Shown: positions 9,227 to 18,008, counted from the first letter of the stretch. The stretch is DNA of 64,000 bases from an uncultured Chitinophaga sp. (GCF_946479755.1 NZ_CAMLHC010000002.1:62001-126000), one strand, 5' to 3'. Program-made: numbers and translations. The notes: generated from the letters alone by a model not told the origin.

Positions 9227-10327
9227 ATGGCCACCAACAGTAGTGATCAAATACGGATGTTGTTCGAAGAACAACGTAACGGTACCCTCTCCGAATCTGC
9301 CGCACAGCAGCTGAAACAGTTGCTGGACAATGATCCCCTTGCCCGTGAAGCCTGGGATGCCCTGCAGCGGCAAGCCGCCCTGGAAGCTACGCCCAACAGG
9401 CCTCCGCGCCGTCTCGCCGGCCAGTGGTTCGCCTGGGCCGCTACGGCCTTGTTACTGATGGTCGCAACCGGCAGCTATTTCATTTATCATACCCACCAGC
9501 ATCATGACAGCACTTTTCCCGCCAGGACGCGCGAATTTGTGCCGGTAAAAAATGCGGTACAGCTGCTGGTGCCCGGTCGTGCTTCCCTGGCGCTCACCGG
9601 CGACAGCGCCTTCCAGATATGGCAGGTTGGACAGGTACAGCTACGCAACGATTCCTCCGGGCTGCATTACGGCGGTCCTGCCAAAGGTTACGGGCTGAAT
9701 ACGTTGCTGGTGCCTCCCGGCGCCGATTACCGCATCACCCTGTCAGACGGGACGCAAATATGGCTCAACTGCGCCTCCAAGCTGCGTTTCCCTTTCAGCT
9801 TCCCCGACCACAAACGAGAGGTATACCTCGAAGGTGAAGCCTGGTTTAAAGTGGCAGCCAATCCGGAGCAACCATTCGAAGTGCATACGCCCAATACTTC
9901 CATTACAGTGCAGGGTACCGCTTTTAATGTCAACGCGTACGACGATGAACGTGTACGGGTGTCGCTGGTGGAAGGCGCGCTGACCGTGAAAGGTGCTTCC
10001 GATGAAGTAACGCTGAAACCAGGCATGGAATGCGTGTACGGTGATTATAACGGCATCCGTACCGCCCCCTTTGATACCACTACTATCCGCGGATGGATGA
10101 AAGGAGAAGGATATGCGATCCGCAACCAGAAACTACGTGACCTCAAACCCATCCTGGACCGCTGGTTTGCCGTACAGGTGATTTTTGATAAACCTGAAAT
10201 CGCCCACGTCGCCGTAACAGGACCGCTGGAAAAAAACAGGCTGCCCGCTTTCCTGCAGGAGGTAGAAGCCTCCGGCCATCTCCGGTATTATTTTACGGGG
10301 AATGAACTACATTTTACGTTGCCTTAA
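9227..10327 (+). CDS. FecR-family anti-sigma regulator, without its sigma factor
   Basis: A 366-residue single-pass membrane protein. Residues 1-65 form the cytoplasmic anti-sigma region, one helix lies at about 66-88 (WFAWAATALLLMVATGSYF), then the periplasmic FecR domain (PPGADYRITLSDGTQIWLNCASKLRFPF, VYLEGEAWFKV, VQGTAFNVNAY) and a C-terminal DUF4974 domain that contacts a TonB receptor's signalling domain. In Bacteroidota such genes nearly always sit between an ECF sigma factor and a SusC-like receptor; neither is present here. It may have moved away from its partners, control a distant sigma factor, or have a changed role. The gene itself looks intact. Confidence 0.9.
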   Translation: MATNSSDQIRMLFEEQRNGTLSESAAQQLKQLLDNDPLAREAWDALQRQAALEATPNRPPRRLAGQWFAWAATALLLMVATGSYFIYHTHQHHDSTFPARTREFVPVKNAVQLLVPGRASLALTGDSAFQIWQVGQVQLRNDSSGLHYGGPAKGYGLNTLLVPPGADYRITLSDGTQIWLNCASKLRFPFSFPDHKREVYLEGEAWFKVAANPEQPFEVHTPNTSITVQGTAFNVNAYDDERVRVSLVEGALTVKGASDEVTLKPGMECVYGDYNGIRTAPFDTTTIRGWMKGEGYAIRNQKLRDLKPILDRWFAVQVIFDKPEIAHVAVTGPLEKNRLPAFLQEVEASGHLRYYFTGNELHFTLP

Positions 10328-10330
10328 ACA

Positions 10331-10353
10331 TCCCGGTTGATCATCTCCCGGGA
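10331..10353 (+). terminator. Weak hairpin after fecR-like gene
   Basis: TCCCGG and CCGGGA pair around an 11-base loop just after the stop, followed by an A/T-rich stretch ending in TTTTT. The stem is short and the downstream part is shared with the operator of the next gene, so termination here is only probable. Confidence 0.4.
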
Positions 10354-10362
10354 AATAAAATT

Positions 10363-10388
10363 TTTAAATGAGCGACTGTTCATTTAAA
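10363..10388. promoter_or_regulatory. TetR operator upstream of tetR-like gene
   Basis: A perfect inverted repeat, TTTAAATGA - 8 bases - TCATTTAAA, ends 8 bases before the TetR start codon. The half-site core AAATGA(GC) recurs between this gene and helD. Size, symmetry and position fit an autoregulatory TetR-family operator. Binding by the neighbouring TetR protein is inferred, not shown. Confidence 0.7.
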
Positions 10389-10396
10389 TTTGCCCT

Positions 10397-10984
10397 ATGC
10401 GGCCAAGAGATGAAAACAAGGTTATCCAGTTAAAACAGAAAGCCATTGAGATGATTGTCGGTGACGGCATCGAGGCCTTTGGCGTAAACAAACTGGCCAA
10501 AGCAGCCGGTGTGGCGCCGGGTACCATCTACATCTATTTTAAAGACAAGGAAGATCTACTGCTCACCCTGTGCGAAGAGGTGAGCCACCGTATACTGGAG
10601 TCCAGCCTGAAAGGACTGGAGCCGGACATGCCTTTCGAAAAAGGCATGCAGCTGCAATGGAAAAACCGTTATCTCTTCTACCGTAAACACCCCGAAGAAG
10701 TAGCCTTTATAGAAAAAGTACGTTATACCAGCGCGTATGAATCCATCGAAGAAAAACTGACTGCCCGCTATGGCAAACTGTTGCTGGCTTTTCTGCAGAA
10801 AGCCATGACCGATAAACAACTGGCGGAAATGCCTTTTGAAATGTACTGGTCACTGGCTTTCGCTCCCCTTTACCAGTTGATCAGCTTCGGCCGCCAACAT
10901 GCCCGCCACAAACGGAAATTTGCCCTTACAGATGAAGTACTGCACCATGCCCTGACCCATGTATTGAGAGGATTGAGACCTTAA
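10397..10984 (+). CDS. TetR-family transcriptional repressor
   Basis: A 195-residue regulator. The N-terminal helix-turn-helix is typical: AIEMIVGDGIEAFGVNKLAKAAGVAPGTIYIYFKDKEDLLLTLCEEV at about residues 15-60. The remaining helices form a ligand and dimer domain of no recognisable subclass, aromatic- and methionine-rich as in regulators of hydrophobic compounds. Matching operators lie before this gene and again between it and the helD-like gene, so it probably represses both. The 48-base gap to helD suggests a shared transcript with a second regulated start. The inducer is unknown. Confidence 0.92.
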   Translation: MRPRDENKVIQLKQKAIEMIVGDGIEAFGVNKLAKAAGVAPGTIYIYFKDKEDLLLTLCEEVSHRILESSLKGLEPDMPFEKGMQLQWKNRYLFYRKHPEEVAFIEKVRYTSAYESIEEKLTARYGKLLLAFLQKAMTDKQLAEMPFEMYWSLAFAPLYQLISFGRQHARHKRKFALTDEVLHHALTHVLRGLRP

Positions 10985-10995
10985 AAATTTTTTGC

Positions 10996-11020
10996 TCATT
11001 TAAATGAATGAGTGCTCATT
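10996..11020. promoter_or_regulatory. Tandem TetR operators upstream of helD
   Basis: Two adjacent dyads: a perfect 12-base palindrome TCATTTAAATGA (10996-11007) and AATGAG-TG-CTCATT (11007-11020). The word TGCTCATT occurs twice here, and the half-site matches the operator at 10363. The block ends 12 bases before the helD start codon, where bound repressor would block transcription. Confidence 0.68.
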
Positions 11021-11032
11021 AAATAACTAACT

Positions 11033-13081
11033 ATGCAGATCATCACCGAAAAAGAGGAAAGAGAACAGCTGGCGCTCATTCAATCCCGGATAAGCGCTAT
11101 GATCACGGCCGGTCGCCAATTGGCAGGCAAAACGGCCGCCGACCTGCTGGAGCAGAAGGCATACCTCCGGGACAACCGGGAGGAGAAAGCCATCCTGCAC
11201 TCATCTATTGGACAGACAGCCGGCAGCGGTGAAGCAGCCCTGGCAAAAACACGGCAACTGACCCGCCTGCTACAAACGCCCTACTTCGGCAGGATCGATT
11301 TCAAAGCGGCCGGGCAAACCGATGAACAGCCGGTATACATCGGCGTATGCACGCTGAAAGACCAGGATACGGCCACTCCGCTGATTTATGACTGGCGCTC
11401 GCCGGTGAGCAGTATGTTCTATGACTTTGAAACCGGCGCTGCGTCTTACGAAGCACCCGCAGGTAACATCACCGGGGAGATCTCCCTGAAAAGACAATAC
11501 CGGATAAAACATGGCCGGCTGGAATTTATGATCGATACCGCCGCACCGGTCTACGATGATTTATTGCAGCAGGAACTCAGCATCAGCTCCGATGAAAAGA
11601 TGAAAAACATTGTGGCCACCATTCAGCAGGACCAGCACGCTATCATACGCAATGAAAGCGCGCAGATACTGGTGATACAAGGTGTCGCTGGATCTGGTAA
11701 GACCTCCATCGCACTGCACCGGATCGCTTTCCTGCTATATCGCCACCGCGACACACTCACGTCAAAGGATATACTGATTATTTCCCCCAACAAGGTATTT
11801 GCAGATTATATCTCACAGGTACTACCGGAACTCGGAGAAGAGAATGTGCCGGAAACCAGTATGGGGCTGCTGGCCGATGAACTGCTGGACCGCCGGTATA
11901 TTTTTCAGCGTTTGTTTGAACAGGTCGGCATCATGCTGGAAAACAAAGACGCAACCTTCGCGCAGCGGGTAAACTATAAATCCGGTTTCGAATTTCTCCG
12001 GCAGCTGAATGAGTATATTGTCTATCTGAACAATCACCTGTTCAAAGCGGCAGCCATCGCTGTCAGCCGCTTTGTGATACCGGAGCAGGTGGTGATAGAA
12101 AAGTACACTGCGTACCACCGGCTCCCGTTGCTGAAAAGAAGCCCCGAAATAACCAGCGCACTGGTGCAATACCTGTTCTATAAACACCGTTACGAAGCCA
12201 ATGCCAAAGACAAGGCACAACTGAAAAAAGCCGTGGCGGCGATGTTCGGCAACGCCCATACGTTCCGGCTATACAAAGCGTTTTTCACCTGGAGCGGTCA
12301 ACCGGCGATGTTCAAAATGGCCACCGGAAAAGTGCTGGAATATCCCGACGCGTTCGGGCTTGCGTACCTGAAAATCTGTCTTGAAGGAGTCGCCACACAC
12401 CGAAAGGTGAAACACCTGCTGATCGATGAAATGCAGGACTATTCGCCCATACAGTACGCGGTGATTGCGAGGATATTTCCGGGTAACATTACACTTTTGG
12501 GAGATATCCATCAATCCCTGAACCCGGGCGGAAAGCTAGACCTCAAAAGCCTCCGCAGAATTTTCCCACAGTTGCATCAGATGACGCTGAATAAAAGTTA
12601 TCGTTCCACCACGGAAATCCTGCAGCTGGCGCAGCGGATCATTTACAACCCGGCGCTGGTGCCCATGGAGCGGCACGGCCAGCCGCCCGCTTTTTTCCGG
12701 GCCGCCGATGAACAGGAAGAGCTGCAGCATATTCGGCAACTGATCACTGATTTTATACAGCAAAGCCAGTACAAGTCACTGGCGGTTATCTGTAAGACAA
12801 CTACGCTGGCGGCATCGCTGAATGCGGCATTACCGGACCTGCCCATGCAACTGCTGACGGATACCAGTAGCCGTTTTACGGATGGTGTAGTGCTGATCAG
12901 TGCGCAGCTTTCCAAAGGCCTCGAATTTGACCAGGTAATCATCCCTTTTGTCACGGCAGCCCACTACCGGTCCGATATCGAGCGGAGTATGCTGTACATT
13001 GCCTGTACCAGGGCGATGCATGTTTTGCACATTACCACCGCCGGTCCCCTCCCCACATATTTGGAAAATATTCCTTCCTGA
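11033..13081 (+). CDS. helD: HelD-like RNA polymerase recycling ATPase
   Basis: A 682-residue superfamily 1 (UvrD/Rep-like) ATPase of the HelD family, which removes stalled RNA polymerase from DNA; some relatives protect against rifampicin. An N-terminal helical hairpin (residues 1-80) is the arm that enters the polymerase secondary channel. It is followed by the family signatures PYFGRIDF, IYDWRSPVSSMFYDFETG and KMKNIVATIQQDQHAIIR. Walker A is GVAGSGKT at 217-224, Walker B is LLIDEMQD near residue 463, and a late motif is YIACTRAMHVLHI. The KRQYRI box between the arm and the motor separates it from DNA-repair UvrD. Its place behind a TetR gene and tandem operators indicates an inducible rather than constitutive role. 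Confidence 0.9.
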   Translation: MQIITEKEEREQLALIQSRISAMITAGRQLAGKTAADLLEQKAYLRDNREEKAILHSSIGQTAGSGEAALAKTRQLTRLLQTPYFGRIDFKAAGQTDEQPVYIGVCTLKDQDTATPLIYDWRSPVSSMFYDFETGAASYEAPAGNITGEISLKRQYRIKHGRLEFMIDTAAPVYDDLLQQELSISSDEKMKNIVATIQQDQHAIIRNESAQILVIQGVAGSGKTSIALHRIAFLLYRHRDTLTSKDILIISPNKVFADYISQVLPELGEENVPETSMGLLADELLDRRYIFQRLFEQVGIMLENKDATFAQRVNYKSGFEFLRQLNEYIVYLNNHLFKAAAIAVSRFVIPEQVVIEKYTAYHRLPLLKRSPEITSALVQYLFYKHRYEANAKDKAQLKKAVAAMFGNAHTFRLYKAFFTWSGQPAMFKMATGKVLEYPDAFGLAYLKICLEGVATHRKVKHLLIDEMQDYSPIQYAVIARIFPGNITLLGDIHQSLNPGGKLDLKSLRRIFPQLHQMTLNKSYRSTTEILQLAQRIIYNPALVPMERHGQPPAFFRAADEQEELQHIRQLITDFIQQSQYKSLAVICKTTTLAASLNAALPDLPMQLLTDTSSRFTDGVVLISAQLSKGLEFDQVIIPFVTAAHYRSDIERSMLYIACTRAMHVLHITTAGPLPTYLENIPS

Positions 13082-13117
13082 TTTTATTATCTTTCTGCTC
13101 TTGACCAATTGACCTCT

Positions 13118-15787
13118 ATGGGACTTGCACGCAGAAATTTTCTCAAAAATATCGGGCTGGCCATGGCCGGCACCATGATGGTAAGAATACCGGCGCTGGG
13201 CCGGGCAATAGCGCCGGGAGGCGAACTACTGCTGACAAAGCAACCGGATACCGCATGGCTGGCGTCTTTATATGACCGGGGCCAGACTACCACTTATCTG
13301 AAAAGCAGGAACGAGCTGCAATATATCGGTATGCCGGTAGGCGGTATCCTCTGTGGTACCGTATACCTCGGCGGCGACGGCCGGTTGTGGCTGTGGGATA
13401 TCTTTAACCTGAACCAGGAAGGGATAGAGCCCAAAGAGGTGGAATGGAAAGAGGCCGTGCTGGGACAGGCGAAGAAAGTCCGCTCCCGCGACGGCGCGTG
13501 CTACATCCAGCCTTCTAAAGATATCCGTCCGCTGGAACAGGGTATGGCGCTGAAGCTTACGGTCGGAAAAGAAACGATTGTCCGCCCGCTGGACGAAGCC
13601 AGCTGGCCGGAAATAGCCTTTGAAGCCACTTATCCCATGGCTACCATCCGTTATATCGATCCTGCACTGCCGGTGGAACTGACGCTGGAAGCATTTTCTC
13701 CTTTTATTCCGCTGAACGAAGATGATTCCGGTCTGCCGGTCACGCTGTTATCCTTCCATATCCGTAATAAGGGAAAGGTGCCGGTGGAAGCCACTTTGCT
13801 GGGATGGCTGGAAAACAAGGCGGGTATCCATCATGCTAAGGAAGACCAGCACGAAAGGATAAATACCGTCACCGGTGGCAAAGGCTGGAAAGGCGTTCTG
13901 TCTGCTGTACGTGCTAAAGACGCCGCCAGCGCAGCATGGCAGCAAAGCCCGGATAATGGTAACCTCTGTCTTGCCGTACTGGACGACAAGGCGATGATCA
14001 CCACACGGCTGGAGCTGCCGTTAACCGAAGCTTCGTTTAGCCGGTCCCGTCAGGAGACAGCCGTACATGGTATCAACGAAAAGCTGATCGCCGGTGTTGC
14101 GGTAAAACACCGCCTGCTACCGGGCAGGGATATACGTACCGACTTCGCCATCAGCTGGTATTTTCCGAATCTCTCTTTTAAAGATATACAAGGAAAGGGG
14201 CGTTATTATGCCAATCACTTTACCGACGCTGCAGCCGTAGTAGGCTATGTGCAAAAGCATCACGCGCGGCTTACGCAGGACAGCCGGTTGTGGAAAACGA
14301 CCTGGTACGATGCTTCGTTGCCCTGGTGGCTGATGGAGCGTACCTTTCTGAACATCTCCACGCTGGCCACCACCACCGCGCACCGTTTTCAGTCGGGCCG
14401 CTTCTATGCCTGGGAGGGCGTGGGCTCCTGCGAAGGTACCTGCACCCACGTATGGCAGTACGCGCAGGCGGTGGGCCGGATATTCCCTGCACTGGAGCGC
14501 GATACGCGGCAGCGGGTAGACCTGGGCATCGGTATGCAGCCCGATGGCGGCATCCTGTTCCGCGGAGAGGCGGAGAAACGCCCGGCCATCGACGGACAGG
14601 CAGGCACCGTGCTGCGTATCTACCGCGAACACCAGATGACCACCGATGACCGTTTCCTGCGGCAAAACTGGCCACAAATCAAAAAAGCTACGCAGTTTAT
14701 CCTCCGGCAGGACCGCAACGGCGACGGACTGGAAGACACGCCCATGGAGAATACGCTGGATGCCATCTGGGACGGCGAGATCGCCTGGATAGCAGGATTG
14801 TGTATCGCCGCCGTGCAGGCAGGCGCACTGATGGCCACAGAAGTGGGAGATACAGCCTTTGCCGATACCTGTAAAGCATATGTGGAGAAAGGCCGGCGGA
14901 ATATGGAGACCCAATTGTACAACGGAGAATATTTTATTCACCAGCCAGACAAAATAAAGGGCCGTTCGGTGATCGGCAGTTACAACACTTGTCATATTGA
15001 CCAGGTATATGGCCAGAGCTGGGCCTTCCAGGTAGGTATGGACAGGGTGCTGGATAAAGAAAAAACATTATCCGCATTGCGTGCTTTGTGGAAATATAAT
15101 TTTATGGAAGATGTAGGACCATACCTGGCCACCCATCCGGGCGGCCGACCTTACGCCCTGCCGGGCGAAGGAGGGATGATCCTGAACACCAACCCTTACA
15201 GGGAAGAGTATCCGTTTGGCGTGAAAGACGCATGGCAGCTGGGATATTTCAACGAATGCATGAGCGGCTTTGAGCACCAGGTGGCATCTCATATGATGGC
15301 GGAAGGGATGACTACGGAAGCGCTTACACTGACCAAAGCGGTACATGACCGTTACCATGCCGCCAAACGTAATCCCTTCAACGAAATTGAATGCAGCGAC
15401 CACTACGCCCGCGCAATGGCCAGTTACGGTACGTTTATCACTGCCTGTGGATTCGCCTATCATGGTCCGCATCAATATATCCGCTTCGCACCGGCGCTTC
15501 AGAAAGAAAATTTCAGGGCGCCCTTTGTAACAGCAGAAGGATGGGGCACCTACACACAACAGCAGCAACGTGGCCGGGGTGACTACCGGCTGGCGCTGAA
15601 ACATGGCCAACTGTCATTGCTGACCTGTTGTTTTGAACAGGCCAATCCGGCTGCAGTAGTGGTGAAAGCCGGCGCACGGCTGCTGCCGGCCACGTTCACT
15701 CACGACAACGGCCGTGTAACGATTACGCTGAAACAGGCTGTCACCCTGCATGCCGGAGAAACGCTGCAAGTCACCATGACTTCATGA
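13118..15787 (+). CDS. GH116-family glycosidase (glucosylceramidase-like), Tat exported
   Basis: An 889-residue protein related to non-lysosomal glucosylceramidase (GH116). The start is the ATG at 13118, giving a twin-arginine signal (LARRNFLKNIG, hydrophobic to about residue 30). An N-terminal beta domain (YIGMPVGGILCGTVYLGGDGRLWLWDIFN) precedes the helical barrel. By alignment from memory with human GBA2, the nucleophile would be E433 in FYAWEG (or E439 in SCEGTCTHVWQYAQ) and the acid/base D548 in NTLDAIWDG. The spacing between them, about 115 residues, is shorter than about 150 in characterised members, so this is a divergent branch. It follows helD by 36 bases and may share its transcript. 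A beta-glycoside substrate is likely; which one is open. Confidence 0.82.
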   Translation: MGLARRNFLKNIGLAMAGTMMVRIPALGRAIAPGGELLLTKQPDTAWLASLYDRGQTTTYLKSRNELQYIGMPVGGILCGTVYLGGDGRLWLWDIFNLNQEGIEPKEVEWKEAVLGQAKKVRSRDGACYIQPSKDIRPLEQGMALKLTVGKETIVRPLDEASWPEIAFEATYPMATIRYIDPALPVELTLEAFSPFIPLNEDDSGLPVTLLSFHIRNKGKVPVEATLLGWLENKAGIHHAKEDQHERINTVTGGKGWKGVLSAVRAKDAASAAWQQSPDNGNLCLAVLDDKAMITTRLELPLTEASFSRSRQETAVHGINEKLIAGVAVKHRLLPGRDIRTDFAISWYFPNLSFKDIQGKGRYYANHFTDAAAVVGYVQKHHARLTQDSRLWKTTWYDASLPWWLMERTFLNISTLATTTAHRFQSGRFYAWEGVGSCEGTCTHVWQYAQAVGRIFPALERDTRQRVDLGIGMQPDGGILFRGEAEKRPAIDGQAGTVLRIYREHQMTTDDRFLRQNWPQIKKATQFILRQDRNGDGLEDTPMENTLDAIWDGEIAWIAGLCIAAVQAGALMATEVGDTAFADTCKAYVEKGRRNMETQLYNGEYFIHQPDKIKGRSVIGSYNTCHIDQVYGQSWAFQVGMDRVLDKEKTLSALRALWKYNFMEDVGPYLATHPGGRPYALPGEGGMILNTNPYREEYPFGVKDAWQLGYFNECMSGFEHQVASHMMAEGMTTEALTLTKAVHDRYHAAKRNPFNEIECSDHYARAMASYGTFITACGFAYHGPHQYIRFAPALQKENFRAPFVTAEGWGTYTQQQQRGRGDYRLALKHGQLSLLTCCFEQANPAAVVVKAGARLLPATFTHDNGRVTITLKQAVTLHAGETLQVTMTS

Positions 15788-15799
15788 ACCGGAATTGTG

Positions 15800-15807
15800 T
15801 AGTTTTG
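15800..15807 (+). promoter_or_regulatory. TAnnTTTG promoter element for DUF1543 gene
   Basis: TAGTTTTG matches the -7 consensus and lies 22 bases before the start codon at 15830. No clear -33 element is visible. Confidence 0.4.
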
Positions 15808-15829
15808 TATTTTCGTTAAACCCGGGTAA

Positions 15830-16405
15830 ATGGAACCATTGAAATTATATATGTTATTGCTGGGCTGTACTATCCCCGGCCGTCATACGGAACAACATGA
15901 TGTTTTTTTCGGCATCGCACGTAAACTGAGCGACCTGATACCGGATATGAAAGCCTTCTGGCCGGAAGCGGGCGACAAGCTGCATGTGGATGCCTGGCGG
16001 GAAGTAACGGGCGTGGGCAACTATCAGATCTCGGTGGTGTCCCGCGACGAGACAGTGGATAACGCCGAACAGCTGTATTTCCTGAACCTTGGCGGCTATA
16101 AGCCGGGAGAAATGGAAGAGTACCATTACAAAATGCTGCGCGTCAGTAAAGACATCGGCGCCGCTATCCGCGAAGCAAAAGAGACAGCCTTCTACCAGCA
16201 TAATACCTTTACCTCCCCGGGGTCACCTGCCGCTACTTCCCACGTGGACGATAAATACGGCGTGGACGTAGACGATATTGTTCCGGTAAAAGATATTCTG
16301 CCGGCGTCCGTGAGAACACAATATCAGTTGAAAATAACGCCGGTGGCTACGCCGCTACCCGAAGACGAGCTGCATCTGGGGTATTTTCAGCTGCATAAAT
16401 TGTAA
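15830..16405 (+). CDS. DUF1543 domain protein
   Basis: A 191-residue soluble protein matching DUF1543, with the family features KLYMLLLGCTIPGRHTEQHDVFFGIA, a W-x-x-D/E-x-LHVDAWREV segment and LYFLNLGGYKPGEMEEYHYKMLRV. The family forms a small alpha/beta fold of no established function and is common in Bacteroidota and gamma-proteobacteria. The last third (about residues 125-191), including a DDIVPVKDILP stretch, looks like a second, weaker copy of the domain's strands. It has its own promoter-like element and no informative partner. Confidence 0.85.
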   Translation: MEPLKLYMLLLGCTIPGRHTEQHDVFFGIARKLSDLIPDMKAFWPEAGDKLHVDAWREVTGVGNYQISVVSRDETVDNAEQLYFLNLGGYKPGEMEEYHYKMLRVSKDIGAAIREAKETAFYQHNTFTSPGSPAATSHVDDKYGVDVDDIVPVKDILPASVRTQYQLKITPVATPLPEDELHLGYFQLHKL

Positions 16406-16406
16406 C

Positions 16407-16513
16407 TACGAATTACGAATTACGAATTACGAATTTAGCGTTTACTTACAGCAGGTTACTTTAGTAACTGTTTTGTAAAAGGACCCTCCATTCGTAATTT
16501 GTAATTCGTAATT
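16407..16513. repeat. Inverted cluster of 7-bp tandem repeats
   Basis: Four head-to-tail copies of TACGAAT (16407-16434) begin directly after the DUF1543 stop. Three copies of the reverse complement ATTCGTA, the middle one with a C-to-T change, occur at 16490-16510. Between them lies an inner hairpin, TTACT-TT-AGTAA with flanking pairs (about 16452-16470). The whole can fold into a long stem ending just before the stop of the convergent small gene. It may act as a two-way terminator or be a small non-coding repeat element. Confidence 0.65.
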
Positions 16514-16516
16514 GAT

Positions 16517-16738
16517 TCAGGGGTTTTCTTCGTCAATTTCTTCCTGCGCGTTTTCGTCCAGGTCTTCATCAAATTCCAGTTCTTCCTGATCTTCCTGGTC
16601 CCGTTGCCCTGGTGAGTTGGGCTGGTTAATACCGTAGTTATCGGTTTGTTCTGTTTGCTGAAATTCACCGGTTTCTTCCCGTTGGGTATGGTGTTCGTTA
16701 TTGTCGGGCTGACCGGCCGGTTTATGTTCTTTTGCCAT
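16517..16738 (-). CDS. Small acidic protein
   Basis: A 73-residue, highly hydrophilic and acidic protein with no hydrophobic core: lysine- and asparagine-rich at the start, then glutamine/glutamate-rich, ending in DEDLDENAQEEIDEEN. It is probably intrinsically disordered. The start at 16738 (MAKEHKPAG) was chosen over an upstream extension because the composition changes there; a second ATG two codons earlier is possible. It is unrecognised. Its convergent partner is separated by the repeat cluster. Coding status rests on composition and the clean reading frame, so it is moderately sure. Confidence 0.5.
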   Translation of the reverse strand: MAKEHKPAGQPDNNEHHTQREETGEFQQTEQTDNYGINQPNSPGQRDQEDQEELEFDEDLDENAQEEIDEENP

Positions 16739-16848
16739 ACACATGATTTTAGGGAAATGGCCACAAAGACTACGCCATTGGGATGAGCGGTAAATCGAAT
16801 TCCGCGCTTTTTTTATACTTTTCCGGTCACAACCAACCATTAACACTG

Positions 16849-18003
16849 ATGAAAAAAGCTTTTCTTGTATGCGCTGCTATGGCAGGCATGACCCATCTGT
16901 ATGCACAAAAGGCGGAGGTGACGATCACTGGCAAAATACCGTCTGTTTTCAACAATGAGTATATCTATCTGCTGAAAGGAAGGGGCACTACCCTCGATTC
17001 CGCCAAAGTGGAAAAGGGCGCTTTTACCCTGAAGTATGCACTGACGGATACCATTCAGGCTGCTTTGCGGGTCGTGAAAAAAGAAGACGGCAAGTCTTAC
17101 TATGGCACCAGAAGCATATTCCTGAAGCCCGGCGACAAAGTATCGCTGACGGTAAAAGATACCAGCGGTGGCAATCTGCTGGAAAAAGGAGTGCTGAAAG
17201 GAGCTGCGCTCACCTTACAACAGGAACAACTGCAAAAGGAACTGAAGGAAGTAACCGGCGAGATGGATGCGCTGCGTTCCAGGTACATGCAGCAGATGCA
17301 GGCTGTGCAGAGCGGCAAAGTACAAAGGGATACCGCTGCTGAAATGGCTATGGGCAAAAAAATGAGCGAACTGTGGAAACAGCAGGAGAGTATCACGAAT
17401 GCTTTTATTAACGCCCATCCGGACTATTACGTTAGCCTGGTAGAATTTAAAGAAAGCCTGGGTGGTCGTGTAAAAGACGTGCCTGAAACACAGGAGCGTT
17501 TCAATAAATTTACACCGGCACTGCGTCAATCTTCTTTGGGATTGTCTGTACAGGAGTTGCTGAAAGCATCTGCCAAACTGAGCGTTAACCAGCCGGCACC
17601 TGATTTTGCTTCTACTACACCGGATGGCAAAACATTAAAGTTGTCTGACCTGAAAGGTAAGTATGTACTGCTCGATTTCTGGGCCAGCTGGTGTGGTCCC
17701 TGCCGTGCGGAAAACCCGAATGTGGTAAAAGCTTTCCAGCAGTATAAAGACAGGAATTTTACGGTGCTGGGCGTATCCCTGGACCGTGAAGGAGCGCATG
17801 ATAAATGGACGGAAGCCATTGAGAAGGACGGCCTGGCGTGGTATCATGTGAGCGACCTGAAATGGTGGAAAGCAGATGCAGCGGCGCTGTATATGATCCG
17901 TTCCATTCCGCAGAACTTTTTGATTGATCCTAACGGAAAAATCATTGCTTCCAACCTGCGTGGCGAAGCGCTGCATGAGGAACTGGCGAAGCTGCTGAAA
18001 TAA
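16849..18003 (+). CDS. TlpA-like thiol-disulfide oxidoreductase with DUF4369 domain
   Basis: A 384-residue exported protein. Signal peptide MKKAFLVCAAMAGMTHLYAQ, then an N-terminal beta domain of DUF4369 type (VTITGKIPSVFNNEYIYLLKGRGTTLDS, residues about 23-125), a helical linker, and a C-terminal thioredoxin fold from about residue 245. The redox site is WCGPC at 281-285 (FWASWCGPCRAENP), and the cis-proline region is MIRSIPQNFLID. Such proteins in Bacteroidota keep periplasmic cysteines reduced, for example in cytochrome maturation or for peroxidases, but the partner is unknown. It is a single gene, convergent with the thiolase gene with only 5 bases between stops. Confidence 0.9.
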   Translation: MKKAFLVCAAMAGMTHLYAQKAEVTITGKIPSVFNNEYIYLLKGRGTTLDSAKVEKGAFTLKYALTDTIQAALRVVKKEDGKSYYGTRSIFLKPGDKVSLTVKDTSGGNLLEKGVLKGAALTLQQEQLQKELKEVTGEMDALRSRYMQQMQAVQSGKVQRDTAAEMAMGKKMSELWKQQESITNAFINAHPDYYVSLVEFKESLGGRVKDVPETQERFNKFTPALRQSSLGLSVQELLKASAKLSVNQPAPDFASTTPDGKTLKLSDLKGKYVLLDFWASWCGPCRAENPNVVKAFQQYKDRNFTVLGVSLDREGAHDKWTEAIEKDGLAWYHVSDLKWWKADAAALYMIRSIPQNFLIDPNGKIIASNLRGEALHEELAKLLK

Positions 18004-18008
18004 TATTT

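Noticed and set aside
11033..13081. Reading the 682-residue ATPase as a UvrD/Rep repair helicase
   Set aside because: The PYFGRIDF, YDWRSPVSSMFYD and KMKNIVATIQ signatures and the N-terminal helical arm belong to HelD, which works on RNA polymerase and not on DNA repair intermediates.
14117..14995. Open frame of 292 codons opposite the GH116 gene
   Set aside because: Entirely inside a gene with strong domain evidence on the other strand, and no promoter or family match.
16407..16513. CRISPR array or attachment site
   Set aside because: The repeat unit is only 7 bases, there are no spacers, and no integrase, cas gene or tRNA is nearby.
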